A program made the position numbers and the translations under genes. A stretch of 46,021 bases of DNA from Gallionella sp. (GTDB lineage: Bacteria > Pseudomonadota > Gammaproteobacteria > Burkholderiales > Gallionellaceae): the NCBI GenBank assembly GCA_023229845.1, contig JALNYK010000025.1, positions 1 through 46,021 on the forward strand, read 5' to 3'. Numbering within the stretch: position 1 is the first letter of the stretch; each line of letters opens with the position of its first letter. The notes beneath the pieces are model-generated. The model did no database searches. It saw only the letters and a program-made list of their open reading frames with translations, and was not told the origin of the DNA. Positions 37,667 to 46,021 of the stretch are shown piece after piece.

Positions 37667-40063
37667 TCAGGAATGCTCCGGGCCTTGAGGGCCGGAAGGC
37701 GGTGACTGGTCGCGAACTCCGATATGGTAGGTGTTCTTGCCGGCCATTTTGGCCATGTACATGGCATGGTCGGCTTGTCTTACTAGTTCATCTTCGTTGC
37801 GGGCATCTTCGGAGTAGCGTGCGATGCCGATGCTGATACCGACATGCACCAAGTTCCCATCTATGTCGAAGGGGGCGGAAATGGCGTCGATGATTTTTTG
37901 CGCGATGGCGACGACATCTTCCTGCTTGTGCGCATCGTTGAGGATGATGGTGAATTCGTCACCGCCCAGACGCGATACGGTGTCGCTTTCCCGAACGCAG
38001 TCGGACATGCGCTCTGCGGTGATTTTCAGCACCATGTCGCCGGCATGATGCCCTTGGGTGTCGTTTACCTTTTTGAAGCCGTCCAGATCCAGGTACAGCA
38101 GAGTCAGTCCGACCTCGTGCCGCTTCGCCAGCACCAGCGCCTGACGCAGGCGGTCGTAGAACAAGGCCCGGTTCGGCAGGCCGGTCAGTGTATCGAAGTG
38201 CGCCATGTGTTCGATGCGTTGTTGGATCTCCTGCTGTTCGGTAATGTCCTGGATAGTGCCGACGGAGCGTATCGGGGCGCCTTTCGCGTCAAAAGAGGTT
38301 TGGCAACGTTCGTGTACCCACTTGATGCGCCCATCCCTCATGAGCAGGCGATGGACGATTTCATAAGGCTGCCGGGTTTGCAGCGAATCGGTGTAGGCGC
38401 TATTCACCGATTCGCGGTCTTCAGGATGAACGGCATTGAGGAATTCTTCATAGGTTGGTTCGAAATCATGCGAGTCGATTTCGAACAGCCTGAAAACCTG
38501 TTCCGACCAGAAGAGATCGCCGCTGATGTGATCCAGCGCCCAGTTGCCGAGATGCGAAATACGCTGGGCTTCCACCAGTCTTTCTTCGCTTTCGCGCATG
38601 CCGGCCTCTGCCTGGATGCGTTCGGAGATGTCGCGGTTGGATGCCCGCCGTCCGAGGTATTTCCCCGTCGTGCTGAATACCGCCTGGCAACTGTGTTCCA
38701 GCCAGCGTATCTGGCCGCCGGGCAACACGATGCGGACTATCAGTTCCGCAGGCTCGTCTTCCGCTTTCTCCAACTGGTGAATATGCCCCCTCATGTGCGG
38801 GCGGTCTTGCGGGTGGGTGATCCTGATCAACAGATCAGGGTCGGCGATGAATTCCTCGGCGGTGCGGCCGGTGATGCGTTGGCAGGATGGCGAGCAATAG
38901 ACGTAATTTCCCGCCGGGTCTATCCAGGTTTCCCAGTTGTAGGTGTAATCCGCGACGGCTCTGTAGCTGACATTCGCTTCGGCCAGCAAATGCCATGAGC
39001 GAGCCAGCATCCAGCAAGCCACGCCGGTCAGGGTCAGCAGCAAACCCAAGATCCATGCTGTCCTGTGCCAGATTGCCTGCCGAAGCGCGTCCAATTGGCC
39101 TGCAGAATAATGTGCGATCGATTTCCAGAAATACTGCCGGTATTCGAGTTCGCTGTGGCTCGGGGCGAACGCAATGCCGGTGCCGGAGGCGGTTTTCTGA
39201 TTGGACAGGAGGGGATAAGCCGTTTCCCATGCCCATATTCCGTCATCGAGTATGACTTGACCGCTATCGCTGGCGTGTATGCGTTCCCATGCCGCCGGGG
39301 CGCGTACCGCAAGGGTTAGTTCGGGGCGATTGAACATGAATCCCCATTCGTCGGACGGGGTGGAGCTCATCAGCCAGAAGCCTGCGCGATTGACGAGCAT
39401 GCGGTGTTCGGCGATGTCGGCCGTTGCCTTGGCGTAGGCCTGCAGCAATTTGGCGCCGTAATAGTTGAGTATGACGATCCCGCGATTCCGGCCTGTCGCG
39501 TCGGCAACCGGGCTGGCGATACGGATCATGGGTTTGTAAGGGAGCTCGATCTTGTCTTGCTCGATGTTGAGGTCGAGCGGTGAGACGAATATTTCGCCGG
39601 GATTGAGCTTGATCGTGTCGGTGAAATAGTAGCGGGCGCTTTTGTCCTGCAGTTTGTCCGCAGGTACGGTTACGGGTTTGCCATTGATGAAATCGACGCG
39701 AACCATTTCCATGCCGTTCTCGTCGATCCAGCGTATCTGGTCGTAATCTTCCTTGCTGCTGGAAAAAATCGCGAAGTCCTCGGCCAGGTGTGTGAGGTGT
39801 TCCGGTGTGGGGCGCTCGATGGCGCTGCGCAGGGCGCTGTGCCCGGACAGGAACATGAGGTCTTTGGCGATGAATTCGATCTTGTCCGAGAGAGCGCTCG
39901 CTCCCAGCTTGGCGTTCGATTCCTGAAGATGGTGCAGTTGCGCGAGTTCGTTCTCGATTGAATTCCTGGCAAAGAAAACAGCGCCACCGCTCAATAGCAA
40001 GACCAGCGGCAAGAACAGTTGCAGGAACAGCGAGGCGAGGCTTTTTGAATTGCTTTGTAACAT
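37667..40063 (-). CDS. Membrane sensor diguanylate cyclase (Cache-like, PAS-PAS-GGDEF)
   Basis: 798 residues. TM1 is at about 13-30 (LFLQLFLPLVLLLSGGAVFFA), a periplasmic Cache-like domain spans about 31-325, and TM2 is at about 335-355 (TAWILGLLLTLTGVACWMLA). Two PAS/PAC units follow (YRAVADYTYNWETWIDPAGNYVY; SHLGNWALDHISGDLFWSEQVF). GGDEF is intact (RLGGDEFTIIL), and an RxxD inhibitory site (RESD) lies 5 residues before it, so it should make c-di-GMP with product inhibition. No EAL domain. It lies 177 nt downstream of feoB on the same strand, and 21 nt before the LRR-kinase gene. Confidence 0.92.
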   Translation of the reverse strand: MLQSNSKSLASLFLQLFLPLVLLLSGGAVFFARNSIENELAQLHHLQESNAKLGASALSDKIEFIAKDLMFLSGHSALRSAIERPTPEHLTHLAEDFAIFSSSKEDYDQIRWIDENGMEMVRVDFINGKPVTVPADKLQDKSARYYFTDTIKLNPGEIFVSPLDLNIEQDKIELPYKPMIRIASPVADATGRNRGIVILNYYGAKLLQAYAKATADIAEHRMLVNRAGFWLMSSTPSDEWGFMFNRPELTLAVRAPAAWERIHASDSGQVILDDGIWAWETAYPLLSNQKTASGTGIAFAPSHSELEYRQYFWKSIAHYSAGQLDALRQAIWHRTAWILGLLLTLTGVACWMLARSWHLLAEANVSYRAVADYTYNWETWIDPAGNYVYCSPSCQRITGRTAEEFIADPDLLIRITHPQDRPHMRGHIHQLEKAEDEPAELIVRIVLPGGQIRWLEHSCQAVFSTTGKYLGRRASNRDISERIQAEAGMRESEERLVEAQRISHLGNWALDHISGDLFWSEQVFRLFEIDSHDFEPTYEEFLNAVHPEDRESVNSAYTDSLQTRQPYEIVHRLLMRDGRIKWVHERCQTSFDAKGAPIRSVGTIQDITEQQEIQQRIEHMAHFDTLTGLPNRALFYDRLRQALVLAKRHEVGLTLLYLDLDGFKKVNDTQGHHAGDMVLKITAERMSDCVRESDTVSRLGGDEFTIILNDAHKQEDVVAIAQKIIDAISAPFDIDGNLVHVGISIGIARYSEDARNEDELVRQADHAMYMAKMAGKNTYHIGVRDQSPPSGPQGPEHS

Positions 40064-40240
40064 GATGATCTCTGGGCTCCCGGGTCGATATTACGCCGGA
40101 ATCCCCCCGGCGTCATTCGGTCGAGGGGAGCGGTTGCGCGGTTTGATGAGGACGGATTCCTCGAATTCCCGTAAGCGGAAGAATGTGTTTCCGCTGCCGG
40201 GCGACCGGCAGGTCGATTGCCTGGCGTCGGGACTTGCCGG

Positions 40241-42028
40241 TCAGTATCCCAGCGCTCGCGCACCCTGATAGAAGACGAAGCTGACCAGCCAGGCCAGCAG
40301 CAGCGACCAGCCCAGCGCGAACAGCGTGTAGCGCATGTCCTTGGCCTCGCTGCGCAGCGTCGCGATCGCGGATAGGCAGGGGGTGTAGATCAGCGTGAAC
40401 AGCATGAAGCTGTAGGCCTGCACCCAGTCGAGCTGCTGCGCCAGCGCGCCACCGAGCGCATCGCCGGAGAGGCCGTAGATTACCGCGAGCGAGCCGATGA
40501 CGATCTCCTTGGCGACGAAGCCGAACAGCAGCGCGATCGTGAGGTTCGCGTCGATGCCGAGAGGCGCGAATATCGGCTGCAGCGCGCCGCCCAGCATGCC
40601 GGCCAGTGTGTCGCTGCTCGCCGGTGCGGCGGAGAACGGCAGGTGGGTCAGCAGCCATACCAGCACGACGCCGGCGACGATGAACTTGGTGGCGCGGCGC
40701 AGGAAGTGCTGCACCTCCAGCCAACCGCGCACCACCATCTGGCGCAGCGTGGGGAAGCGATACGGCGGCAGTTCCAGCACGAAGGGTTCTTGGCTGTGGA
40801 ACTTGCCCTTGAACAGCAGCGCGGTGACGATGGCCGCGGCGAAGCTGAACAAATAAAGGCTGAACAGCACCAGCGCCGCGTTGGCGGGGGCGAACAGCGC
40901 GGCGGTGATGAACACGAACACCTGCAGCCGCGCCGAGCACAGCGAGAACGGGATCACCAGCATCGTCAGCAGGCGCAGGCTGCGCGAGCGCATCACGCGC
41001 GTGCCCATCAGCGCGGGCACGTTGCAGCCGAAACCCATCAGCAGCATCACGAAGCCGCGTCCGTCCAGCCCCATCTTCGCCATCAGCGCGTCCATCAGGA
41101 ACGCGGCGCGCGACAGGTAGCCGCTGTCCTCGACCATGGCCATGAACAGGAAGAACAGCACGATGATGGGCACGAAGGCGGCGACGGTCGCGACGCCGTT
41201 GTACACGCCGTCCAGCAGCAGGCCGGACAGCCAGGCGGGCGCGCTGGCGAACGCCGGGTCGAGCGCGGTCTCGCGCAGCCAGCCCAACAGTTCCGCGACG
41301 CCGCCCTGCAGCGGCTGGCCGAGGAAGAAGATGCCCTGGAACAGCAGGTACATGATGCCGAAAAAGATCGGCAGTCCTGCCCAGGGATGCAACATCACGC
41401 GGTCGAGCTTGTCGGTGAGGTGCTCCGGCATCTGCGCTGGCACCTGCACCGAGTGTTTCAGTACGCGTGCCATCTCGGTCTCGATGTGCTCGTCCTGTTC
41501 CAGCTGCGAGCGCAATTGCTCCGCCATGCCGGGCGTGGGGTAGCGCAGCGCCTTGGTGATCGCCTGCAATGCTTCCTGGTAGCCGGTGCCGTATTTGCCG
41601 CTGAGCAGGAAGATGGGCATGTCCAGCAATTCCGCCATTTTTTTGACGTCTATCGTGATGCCGTATTTCTTCGCCTCGTCGGCCATGTTCAGCAGCACGA
41701 CGACGTTCATGTCGAGTTGCTTGAGCTGCAGCAGCAGGCTCATCTGGCGCTCGATCTGGGTCGCGTTGAGGATCACCAGCGCGAGGTCCGGCACGTTGTC
41801 GTGCAGGAAGTGGCGCACCACCTGCTCGTCGTCGGAGAAGCCGTGCAGGTCGTAGATGCCGGGCAGGTCGATGATCTCGACCATGTCGCCGCCGAGCAAT
41901 ATCTTGCCGGAGAGCAGTTCGACGGTGATGCCGGGCCAGTTGCCGACGCGTGCAGCGCCGCCGGTCATGCGGTTGAACAGTGTGGACTTGCCGGTGTTCG
42001 GCATGCCTAGCAGGGCGATACGTTTCAT
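40241..42028 (-). CDS. feoB: Ferrous iron transporter FeoB (compact form)
   Basis: 595 residues from the ATG at 42028. N-terminal G domain: G1 GMPNTGKST, G3 DLPGIYDL, G4 NMAD. Membrane part: SGYLSRAAFLMDALMAKMG, GFGCNVPALMGTRVM with the family Cys, RLLTMLVIPFSLCSARL and FVAKEIVIGSLAVIYG. It is about 170 residues shorter than E. coli FeoB, as in other compact FeoBs, with all core motifs present. Imports Fe2+ across the inner membrane. The start overlaps the feoA stop (ATGA). Controlled with feoA by the Fur box upstream. Confidence 0.95.
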   Translation of the reverse strand: MKRIALLGMPNTGKSTLFNRMTGGAARVGNWPGITVELLSGKILLGGDMVEIIDLPGIYDLHGFSDDEQVVRHFLHDNVPDLALVILNATQIERQMSLLLQLKQLDMNVVVLLNMADEAKKYGITIDVKKMAELLDMPIFLLSGKYGTGYQEALQAITKALRYPTPGMAEQLRSQLEQDEHIETEMARVLKHSVQVPAQMPEHLTDKLDRVMLHPWAGLPIFFGIMYLLFQGIFFLGQPLQGGVAELLGWLRETALDPAFASAPAWLSGLLLDGVYNGVATVAAFVPIIVLFFLFMAMVEDSGYLSRAAFLMDALMAKMGLDGRGFVMLLMGFGCNVPALMGTRVMRSRSLRLLTMLVIPFSLCSARLQVFVFITAALFAPANAALVLFSLYLFSFAAAIVTALLFKGKFHSQEPFVLELPPYRFPTLRQMVVRGWLEVQHFLRRATKFIVAGVVLVWLLTHLPFSAAPASSDTLAGMLGGALQPIFAPLGIDANLTIALLFGFVAKEIVIGSLAVIYGLSGDALGGALAQQLDWVQAYSFMLFTLIYTPCLSAIATLRSEAKDMRYTLFALGWSLLLAWLVSFVFYQGARALGY

Positions 42029-42270
42029 GTTCCGGACACTCCCTTGCATACGTTGATCTTTGCCGCCTCGCTGCGGCGCAGCAGCACGTCGGTGGTGCCG
42101 ACGCGCACCTGCAGCGGGCCGGAGAACGCGGCGCGGCGTATCAGTTCGACCTGTTTGCCGCTGCGGAATCCCAGCGCCAGCAGGCGCTGGTGCAGCGCTT
42201 CTTCGGCGTGGATAGCCACTATCGTGGCGGTGTCGCCGGGATGCAGGGCGGCAAGTGTGATCGAGGACAT
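42025..42270 (-). CDS. feoA: Ferrous iron transport protein FeoA
   Basis: 81 residues from the ATG at 42270 (MSSITLAALHPGDTATIVAI). SH3-like FeoA domain: HQRLLALGFRSGKQVELIRRAAFSGPLQVRVGTTDVLLRRSEAAKI. A cytosolic partner of FeoB. Its stop overlaps the feoB start. A promoter with -35 TTGCAG and -10 TATCAT lies directly upstream and is covered by a Fur box. Confidence 0.95.
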   Translation of the reverse strand: MSSITLAALHPGDTATIVAIHAEEALHQRLLALGFRSGKQVELIRRAAFSGPLQVRVGTTDVLLRRSEAAKINVCKGVSGT

Positions 42271-42298
42271 GGGGTGAATCCTGTAGTGGTTTTTGAAG

Positions 42299-42327
42299 AT
42301 GATAATGGTTCTCATTTGCAACTGCAA
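42299..42327 (-). promoter_or_regulatory. feoAB promoter overlapped by a Fur box
   Basis: Minus-strand promoter -35 TTGCAG (complement of 42322-42327), 17-nt spacer, -10 TATCAT (complement of 42299-42304). Fur-box-like GATAATGGTTCTCATTTGC (42301-42319) agrees with the 19-bp consensus at about 14 positions. It lies between feoA and the divergent fur gene, so Fur could control both. Confidence 0.75.
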
Positions 42328-42371
42328 GCGATTTCAGGCAAGATGCCAAAAAACGACAGGAGAGCGTTGAT

Positions 42372-42803
42372 ATGGATAAACCCCAACCCGATGACCTGAA
42401 AGACGCAGGTCTCAAGTCCACCGTGCCGCGGCTCAACATCCTGGCCTTGTTCAAGTCCGGGCAGGAGCGCCATATGAGCGCGGAGGATGTATACAAACAG
42501 TTGCTGGCTAACGGCGACGATGTCGGGCTGGCCACGGTCTACCGCGTGCTGACGCAGTTCGAGCAGGCCGGGCTGCTGGTGCGCCACTACTTCGAGGGCG
42601 GAAAGTCGGTGTTCGAACTCAATCAGGGCAAGCACCACGACCACATCGTCTGTCTGCAATGCGGTCACGTCGAGGAGTTCTACGATGCGGCCATCGAGTC
42701 GCGTCAGGAGAAGGTCGCGACCGAACGCGGTTTCGCCGTTCACAACCACTCGCTTCACATCTATGCGGATTGCGTCAATAAGGCGTGCCCGCACAAGCAC
42801 TAA
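42372..42803 (+). CDS. fur: Ferric uptake regulator Fur
   Basis: 143 residues. Winged helix with LKSTVPRLNILALFKSG and DVGLATVYRVLTQFEQAGL; metal sites in GKHHDHIVCLQCGHVEEF (HHDH and CxxC) and the C-terminal CVNKACPHKH. Represses iron uptake genes when Fe2+ is plentiful. SD AGGAG (42358-42362). It is divergent from feoAB over a shared Fur box, so it is probably autoregulated. Confidence 0.95.
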   Translation: MDKPQPDDLKDAGLKSTVPRLNILALFKSGQERHMSAEDVYKQLLANGDDVGLATVYRVLTQFEQAGLLVRHYFEGGKSVFELNQGKHHDHIVCLQCGHVEEFYDAAIESRQEKVATERGFAVHNHSLHIYADCVNKACPHKH

Positions 42804-42856
42804 GGCATCGTCAGGGGCGTTGTTCGATGGTGCTGCATCTTTTGTTGCGCGGCCCT

Positions 42857-42885
42857 TTGGTCGCGTTGGCGTATTGCGGTAGAAT
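42857..42885 (+). promoter_or_regulatory. Putative dapA promoter
   Basis: -35 TTGGTC (42857-42862), 17-nt spacer, -10 TAGAAT (42880-42885), about 21 nt before the likely transcription-to-start distance ends at ATG 42913. Confidence 0.55.
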
Positions 42886-42912
42886 GCCGCATTTATTTTG
42901 GTGGCAGGCAAA

Positions 42913-43791
42913 ATGATCAAGGGCAGTATCGTAGCAATCGTCACGCCGATGCATGAGGACGGCAGTCTGGACTTGGCGTCGTTCCGCGCGCTGATCGATT
43001 TCCACATCGAGCAAGGGACTGACGGCATCGTCGTGGTCGGCACTACCGGCGAATCTCCCACCGTGGACGTCGAAGAACACGAGACGCTGATCGCCGAGGC
43101 GGTCAAGCATGTCGCCGGGCGCATCCCAGTGATCGCCGGCACCGGCGCGAATTCCACGAAGGAAGCCATCGAACTGGCGTCGTTTTCGAAAAAGGCTGGC
43201 GCGGACGCATCGCTGACCGTAGTGCCTTACTACAACAAGCCGACCCAGGAAGGCCTGTACCTGCACTTCAAGGCCATCGCCGAGGCGGTGGACATGCCTC
43301 ACATCCTATACAACGTGCCGGGCCGCACCGTGGCCGACATGAACAACGACACCGTGCTGCGCCTGGCGCAGATCCCCAACATCGTCGGCATCAAGGACGC
43401 GACCGGCAACATCGAGCGCGGCAGCGACTTGTTGCTGCGCGCGCCGAAAAATTTTGCGGTCTACAGCGGCGACGATGCCAGCACGCTGGCGCTGATGTTG
43501 CTCGGCGCGGCAGGCACGATCTCGGTGACAGCGAACGTCGCGCCCAAGCTGATGCACGAGATGTGCGCGGCCGCGCTGGCCGGCGATCTCGCGAAGGCGC
43601 GCGACATCAACTTTCAGTTGCTTGGGCTACATCGCAATTTGTTCGTCGAGGCCAATCCGATCCCGGTGAAGTGGGCGGTGGCGCGTATGGGCAAGATGAA
43701 GAACACGTTGCGCTTGCCGCTGACGCCGCTTTCCGCTGGCGGGCAGCCGGCGGTCGAAGCAGCGATGCGCCAGGCCGGCGTCATCAATTAA
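42913..43791 (+). CDS. dapA: 4-hydroxy-tetrahydrodipicolinate synthase
   Basis: 292 residues from the ATG at 42913 (MIKGSIVAIVTPMHEDGSLD). TIM-barrel DapA: GTTGESPTVDVEEHE (pyruvate carboxylate site), YYNKPTQEGLYLHF, YNVPGRTV (catalytic Tyr) and GIKDATGN with the Schiff-base Lys. Condenses pyruvate with aspartate semialdehyde in lysine/diaminopimelate synthesis. It is followed after 27 nt by bamC, the usual proteobacterial order. Confidence 0.97.
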   Translation: MIKGSIVAIVTPMHEDGSLDLASFRALIDFHIEQGTDGIVVVGTTGESPTVDVEEHETLIAEAVKHVAGRIPVIAGTGANSTKEAIELASFSKKAGADASLTVVPYYNKPTQEGLYLHFKAIAEAVDMPHILYNVPGRTVADMNNDTVLRLAQIPNIVGIKDATGNIERGSDLLLRAPKNFAVYSGDDASTLALMLLGAAGTISVTANVAPKLMHEMCAAALAGDLAKARDINFQLLGLHRNLFVEANPIPVKWAVARMGKMKNTLRLPLTPLSAGGQPAVEAAMRQAGVIN

Positions 43792-43818
43792 TCGTACGGA
43801 ATCACCGGAGAGAAATAC

Positions 43819-44928
43819 ATGAAGGCTTTGCATATCGGGATTTCCACTGTCGTATTGTTCTCGCTGGCAGGATGCGGTTCGACGGGGTTGGGCGACAAGC
43901 GTATCGATTATCGTAGCGGCGCGGTGCAGGCGCCGTCGCTGGAGATTCCACCCGGTCTGACTTCGCCGGAAAGCGATGATCGTTACAAGGTTCCGCAGGG
44001 CGAAGGTGTCGCGACTTATTCCGATTACAGCAAGGGCGGCGAGTCGTCGCAGGTTCGCGGCGCCGCAGCGGTGTTGCCCGAGGTAAAGGGCGTGCGGCTG
44101 GAGCGCAACGGTGCGCAACGCTGGCTGGTGGTGAGCGACAAGCCGGAAAATGTCTGGCCGGTGGTCAAGGCGTTCTGGCAGGAGGCCGGCCTGAGCATCG
44201 CCAGTGAAGATCAGGCAGCGGGCGTGATGGAGACCGATTGGGCGGAAAATCGCGCCAAGCTGCCGCTGAGCGGTATCCGCAGCATCGTCGGCAAGGTGTT
44301 CGACAACCTCTATTCCTCCGGCGAAAAGGACCAGTACCGCACCCGTCTTGAGCGCGGGACGGATGGCAGCACTTCGGTGTACATCACCCATCGCGGCATG
44401 GAAGAGGTGGTGTCTGCCGACGGCAACACCTCGAAGTGGCTGCCGCGCGCCAACGATCCCGAGATCGAGGCAGTCCTGCTGCAGAAGCTGATGGTGCGTT
44501 TCGGCGGCAGCGAGAGCCAAGCCGCGAGCGCTGTCTCCGCTGGCGCAGCGGCATCTGCGGCGACGGCCGGCGGCGACGGCAAGGCCAGCCTCCAAGAGGT
44601 GTTCGACGGCAGCGAGATCATGGTCGTGAACGACGCATTCGACAAGACCTGGCGCAGGGTCGGTCTGGCGATCGAGCGTGCCGGGCTGGCGGTCGAGGAT
44701 AAGGACCGCGCCAAGGGTATCTACTTTCTGGGTCGTCCCAAGGCGGAGCGCGGCTGGATGGATACGTTAAAGTTCTGGCAGGATGACGAAGATACCAACC
44801 GGCGCTATCGCGTGAACGTCAAGGACGGTGGAACGTCGTCCGAAGTGACGGTCACCGATCAGGATGGGATCAGTGACGGCGGGACCTCCCAGGTGCTCGA
44901 ATCTATTTACAAGAATACCGAACAGTAA
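43819..44928 (+). CDS. bamC: Outer membrane assembly lipoprotein BamC
   Basis: 369 residues. Lipoprotein signal MKALHIGISTVVLFSLAGC with lipobox SLAGC. The unstructured N-terminal segment (YRSGAVQAPSLEIPPGLTSPE), which binds BamD, is followed by two helix-grip domains (RWLVVSDKPENVWPVVKAFWQEAGL and MVVNDAFDKTWRRVGLAIERAGLAV) joined by an Ala/Ser/Gly-rich linker. Part of the BAM complex inserting beta-barrel proteins in the outer membrane. SD-like GGAGAG lies upstream. In operon with dapA. Confidence 0.95.
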   Translation: MKALHIGISTVVLFSLAGCGSTGLGDKRIDYRSGAVQAPSLEIPPGLTSPESDDRYKVPQGEGVATYSDYSKGGESSQVRGAAAVLPEVKGVRLERNGAQRWLVVSDKPENVWPVVKAFWQEAGLSIASEDQAAGVMETDWAENRAKLPLSGIRSIVGKVFDNLYSSGEKDQYRTRLERGTDGSTSVYITHRGMEEVVSADGNTSKWLPRANDPEIEAVLLQKLMVRFGGSESQAASAVSAGAAASAATAGGDGKASLQEVFDGSEIMVVNDAFDKTWRRVGLAIERAGLAVEDKDRAKGIYFLGRPKAERGWMDTLKFWQDDEDTNRRYRVNVKDGGTSSEVTVTDQDGISDGGTSQVLESIYKNTEQ

Positions 44929-44939
44929 CGTTTAGTTTC

Positions 44940-45710
44940 ATGCGCTTTGCGTCATTGGGCAGCGGCAGCGAGGGCAACGCGCTGCTGGTCGAGGTCGCCG
45001 AAACAAGGCTGTTGATGGATTGCGGTTTCGGGCTGAACGACAGCATTGCCCGGCTGGCCCGCCTCGGCATATCTCCCGACCAACTCGACGGCATCCTCGT
45101 CACCCATGAGCACGGCGACCACAGCGGCGGGGTGGCGCGGCTGGCACGCAAGTTCGGCCTGCCGGTCTGGCTGACGCACGGTACGCTGCGCAGCCTGTCG
45201 GACAAGCTGTCCGGTGTCGCCGCACAGATACGCGAGATCGATCCGCACCAGCCTTTTTCTATCGGCGACATCGAGATTACCCCTTATCCCGTCCCGCACG
45301 ACGCCGCCGAACCGGTGCAATTCCTGTTTGGCGACGGCGCGCGGCGTCTGGGCGTGCTGACCGATGCCGGCTGCAGCACGCCGCACATCGAGGCGGTGCT
45401 GGGCGGTTGCGATGCGTTGGTGCTGGAATGCAACCACGACAGCGACATGCTGATGAACGGCGATTATCCCCGGAGCCTCAAGCAGCGCGTCGGCGGGCGT
45501 TTCGGGCATCTGAACAACCGTGATGCGGCGGCTATTCTCTCCCGACTGGACAGGAGCAAGCTGCAGCATCTGGTTGCCGCGCATCTAAGCCGCAGCAACA
45601 ATACCGCGGCGCTGGCGGTGGAGGCGCTGAGTGGTGTAATGGGGTGCGAGACGGGGTGGATAACGGTGGCGACGCAGCAGGAGGGATTCGGCTGGCGAGA
45701 GGTACGCTAA
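44940..45710 (+). CDS. MBL-fold metallohydrolase (YycJ/WalJ-like)
   Basis: 256 residues. Metallo-beta-lactamase fold starting MRFASLGSGSEGNALLVE, with the metal motif THEHGDHSGG (HxHxDH), PVPHDA, LTDAGC and AAHLSRSNNT. The SLGSGSEGN start is that of the YycJ group, which includes 5'-3' exonucleases. It begins 11 nt after bamC and may be cotranscribed with it. A strong bidirectional terminator follows. Confidence 0.9.
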   Translation: MRFASLGSGSEGNALLVEVAETRLLMDCGFGLNDSIARLARLGISPDQLDGILVTHEHGDHSGGVARLARKFGLPVWLTHGTLRSLSDKLSGVAAQIREIDPHQPFSIGDIEITPYPVPHDAAEPVQFLFGDGARRLGVLTDAGCSTPHIEAVLGGCDALVLECNHDSDMLMNGDYPRSLKQRVGGRFGHLNNRDAAAILSRLDRSKLQHLVAAHLSRSNNTAALAVEALSGVMGCETGWITVATQQEGFGWREVR

Positions 45711-45727
45711 ACCGAATGTGGGAAATA

Positions 45728-45755
45728 AAAAAAGCCGACTTGCGTCGGCTTTTTT
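45728..45755. terminator. Bidirectional intrinsic terminator
   Basis: Stem AAAAAAGCCGAC (45728-45739), TTGC loop, GTCGGCTTTTTT (45744-45755). It separates the plus-strand MBL gene from the convergent minus-strand lipoprotein gene and has T-tracts for both directions. Confidence 0.92.
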
Positions 45756-45776
45756 ATCGCCTGAAAGGCTAGTTGC

Positions 45777-45983
45777 TTACTTTGCAGCAGGAGCGGCAGC
45801 GTCAGCAGCAGGAGCAGCAGCAGCGTCGGAAGCAGCAGGAGCAGCAACAACTTCGGAAGCAGCAGGAGCGGCTTCAACAACAGCAGCAGGAGCTGCTTCA
45901 ACAGCAGGAGCTTCAGCAGCCTTTTCGCCACAAGCGGTCAGAGCCAGAGCCAACAGAGCAGCAACGAGAGCGGACAATTTCAT
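45777..45983 (-). CDS. Small Ala/Pro-rich lipoprotein
   Basis: 68 residues. Lipoprotein signal MKLSALVAALLALALTACGE with lipobox LTAC. The mature part is low-complexity Ala with Glu, Pro, Val and Asp (APAVEAAPAAVVEAAPAASE...). The GCAGCA-type repeats at DNA level may vary in length. GAGG lies about 9 nt before the ATG. Function unknown; similar short Ala-rich lipoproteins occur in several betaproteobacteria. Confidence 0.75.
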   Translation of the reverse strand: MKLSALVAALLALALTACGEKAAEAPAVEAAPAAVVEAAPAASEVVAAPAASDAAAAPAADAAAPAAK

Positions 45984-46021
45984 TTTAAATACCTCGAGAG
46001 TTTTAGTTGTAAGGGGACAAA

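Noticed and set aside
40643..42010. 455-codon plus-strand frame rich in Gln and His
   Set aside because: Antisense to feoB; composition is typical of a reverse-frame artefact.
45773..45988. Gln-rich plus-strand frame
   Set aside because: Antisense reading of the Ala-rich lipoprotein; GCAGCA repeats read as poly-Q.
1..46021. CRISPR array, tRNA or rRNA genes
   Set aside because: No series of spaced direct repeats and no cloverleaf or rRNA sequence was seen.

Overview
This window looks like a GC-rich betaproteobacterial chromosome. The Nitrosomonadales/Gallionellaceae (iron-oxidiser) neighbourhood is my guess, from the dapA-bamC order, the fur/feoAB locus, the HPF-cold-shock fusion, the many palindromic intergenic repeats and general gene style. 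No rRNA or tRNA is present, so the assignment stays tentative. The backbone is ordinary housekeeping and stress biology with several accessory insertions.

Layout. 1-3.6 kb: the 3' end of clpB, a DUF4143-type ATPase and an HPF/cold-shock fusion. 3.4-10.1 kb (minus): a small basic protein, a DEDD 3'-5' exonuclease, an RlmN-like radical SAM enzyme, and a complete bacterial NHEJ set of two Ku proteins plus a three-domain LigD. 10.3-15.1 kb: an FAH-family hydrolase, two toxin-antitoxin loci (Phd/RelE-like and HigBA), small hypotheticals, an S24-like protein and a cupin. 15.4-20.9 kb: a visibly AT-richer accessory island, described below. 21-23.5 kb: a GST, repeat-filled intergenic DNA, a small membrane protein and VapBC. 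23.7-27 kb: a sigma54 activator divergent from a ferredoxin-ccoG pair that has a near-consensus sigma54 promoter and a structured leader. 27-37.6 kb: a DUF3857/transglutaminase TPR protein, an aldehyde dehydrogenase, a yjbQ / thioredoxin-HEAT / Ca2+:cation antiporter operon, a ferredoxin-reductase fusion, a patatin lipoprotein and an LRR-protein kinase. 37.7-46 kb: a PAS-GGDEF protein, feoAB divergent from fur over a Fur box, dapA-bamC, an MBL-fold hydrolase and an Ala-rich lipoprotein.

The most interesting region is 15.86-20.94 kb. Six tightly packed minus-strand genes encode, in order of transcription, a zinc-finger/Gly-zipper/TIR protein, a TIR protein, a second TIR protein with an N-terminal Rossmann-like region, a stand-alone SLOG protein, a ThsB-like TIR protein and a HET-domain protein. 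Four TIR-type domains plus a SLOG sensor and a HET domain, with coupled starts and stops, suggest a multi-component nucleotide-signalling defence system related to Thoeris in logic but lacking its SIR2 effector. I do not recognise this exact combination.

A second theme is palindromic repeats. A 57-bp sequence occurs twice, each time flanked by the arms of a different inverted repeat. One REP-type palindrome lies in frame inside the RlmN-like gene, and another encodes the C-terminus of LigD. All statements come from reading the sequence and knowledge of protein families. No database search was run.
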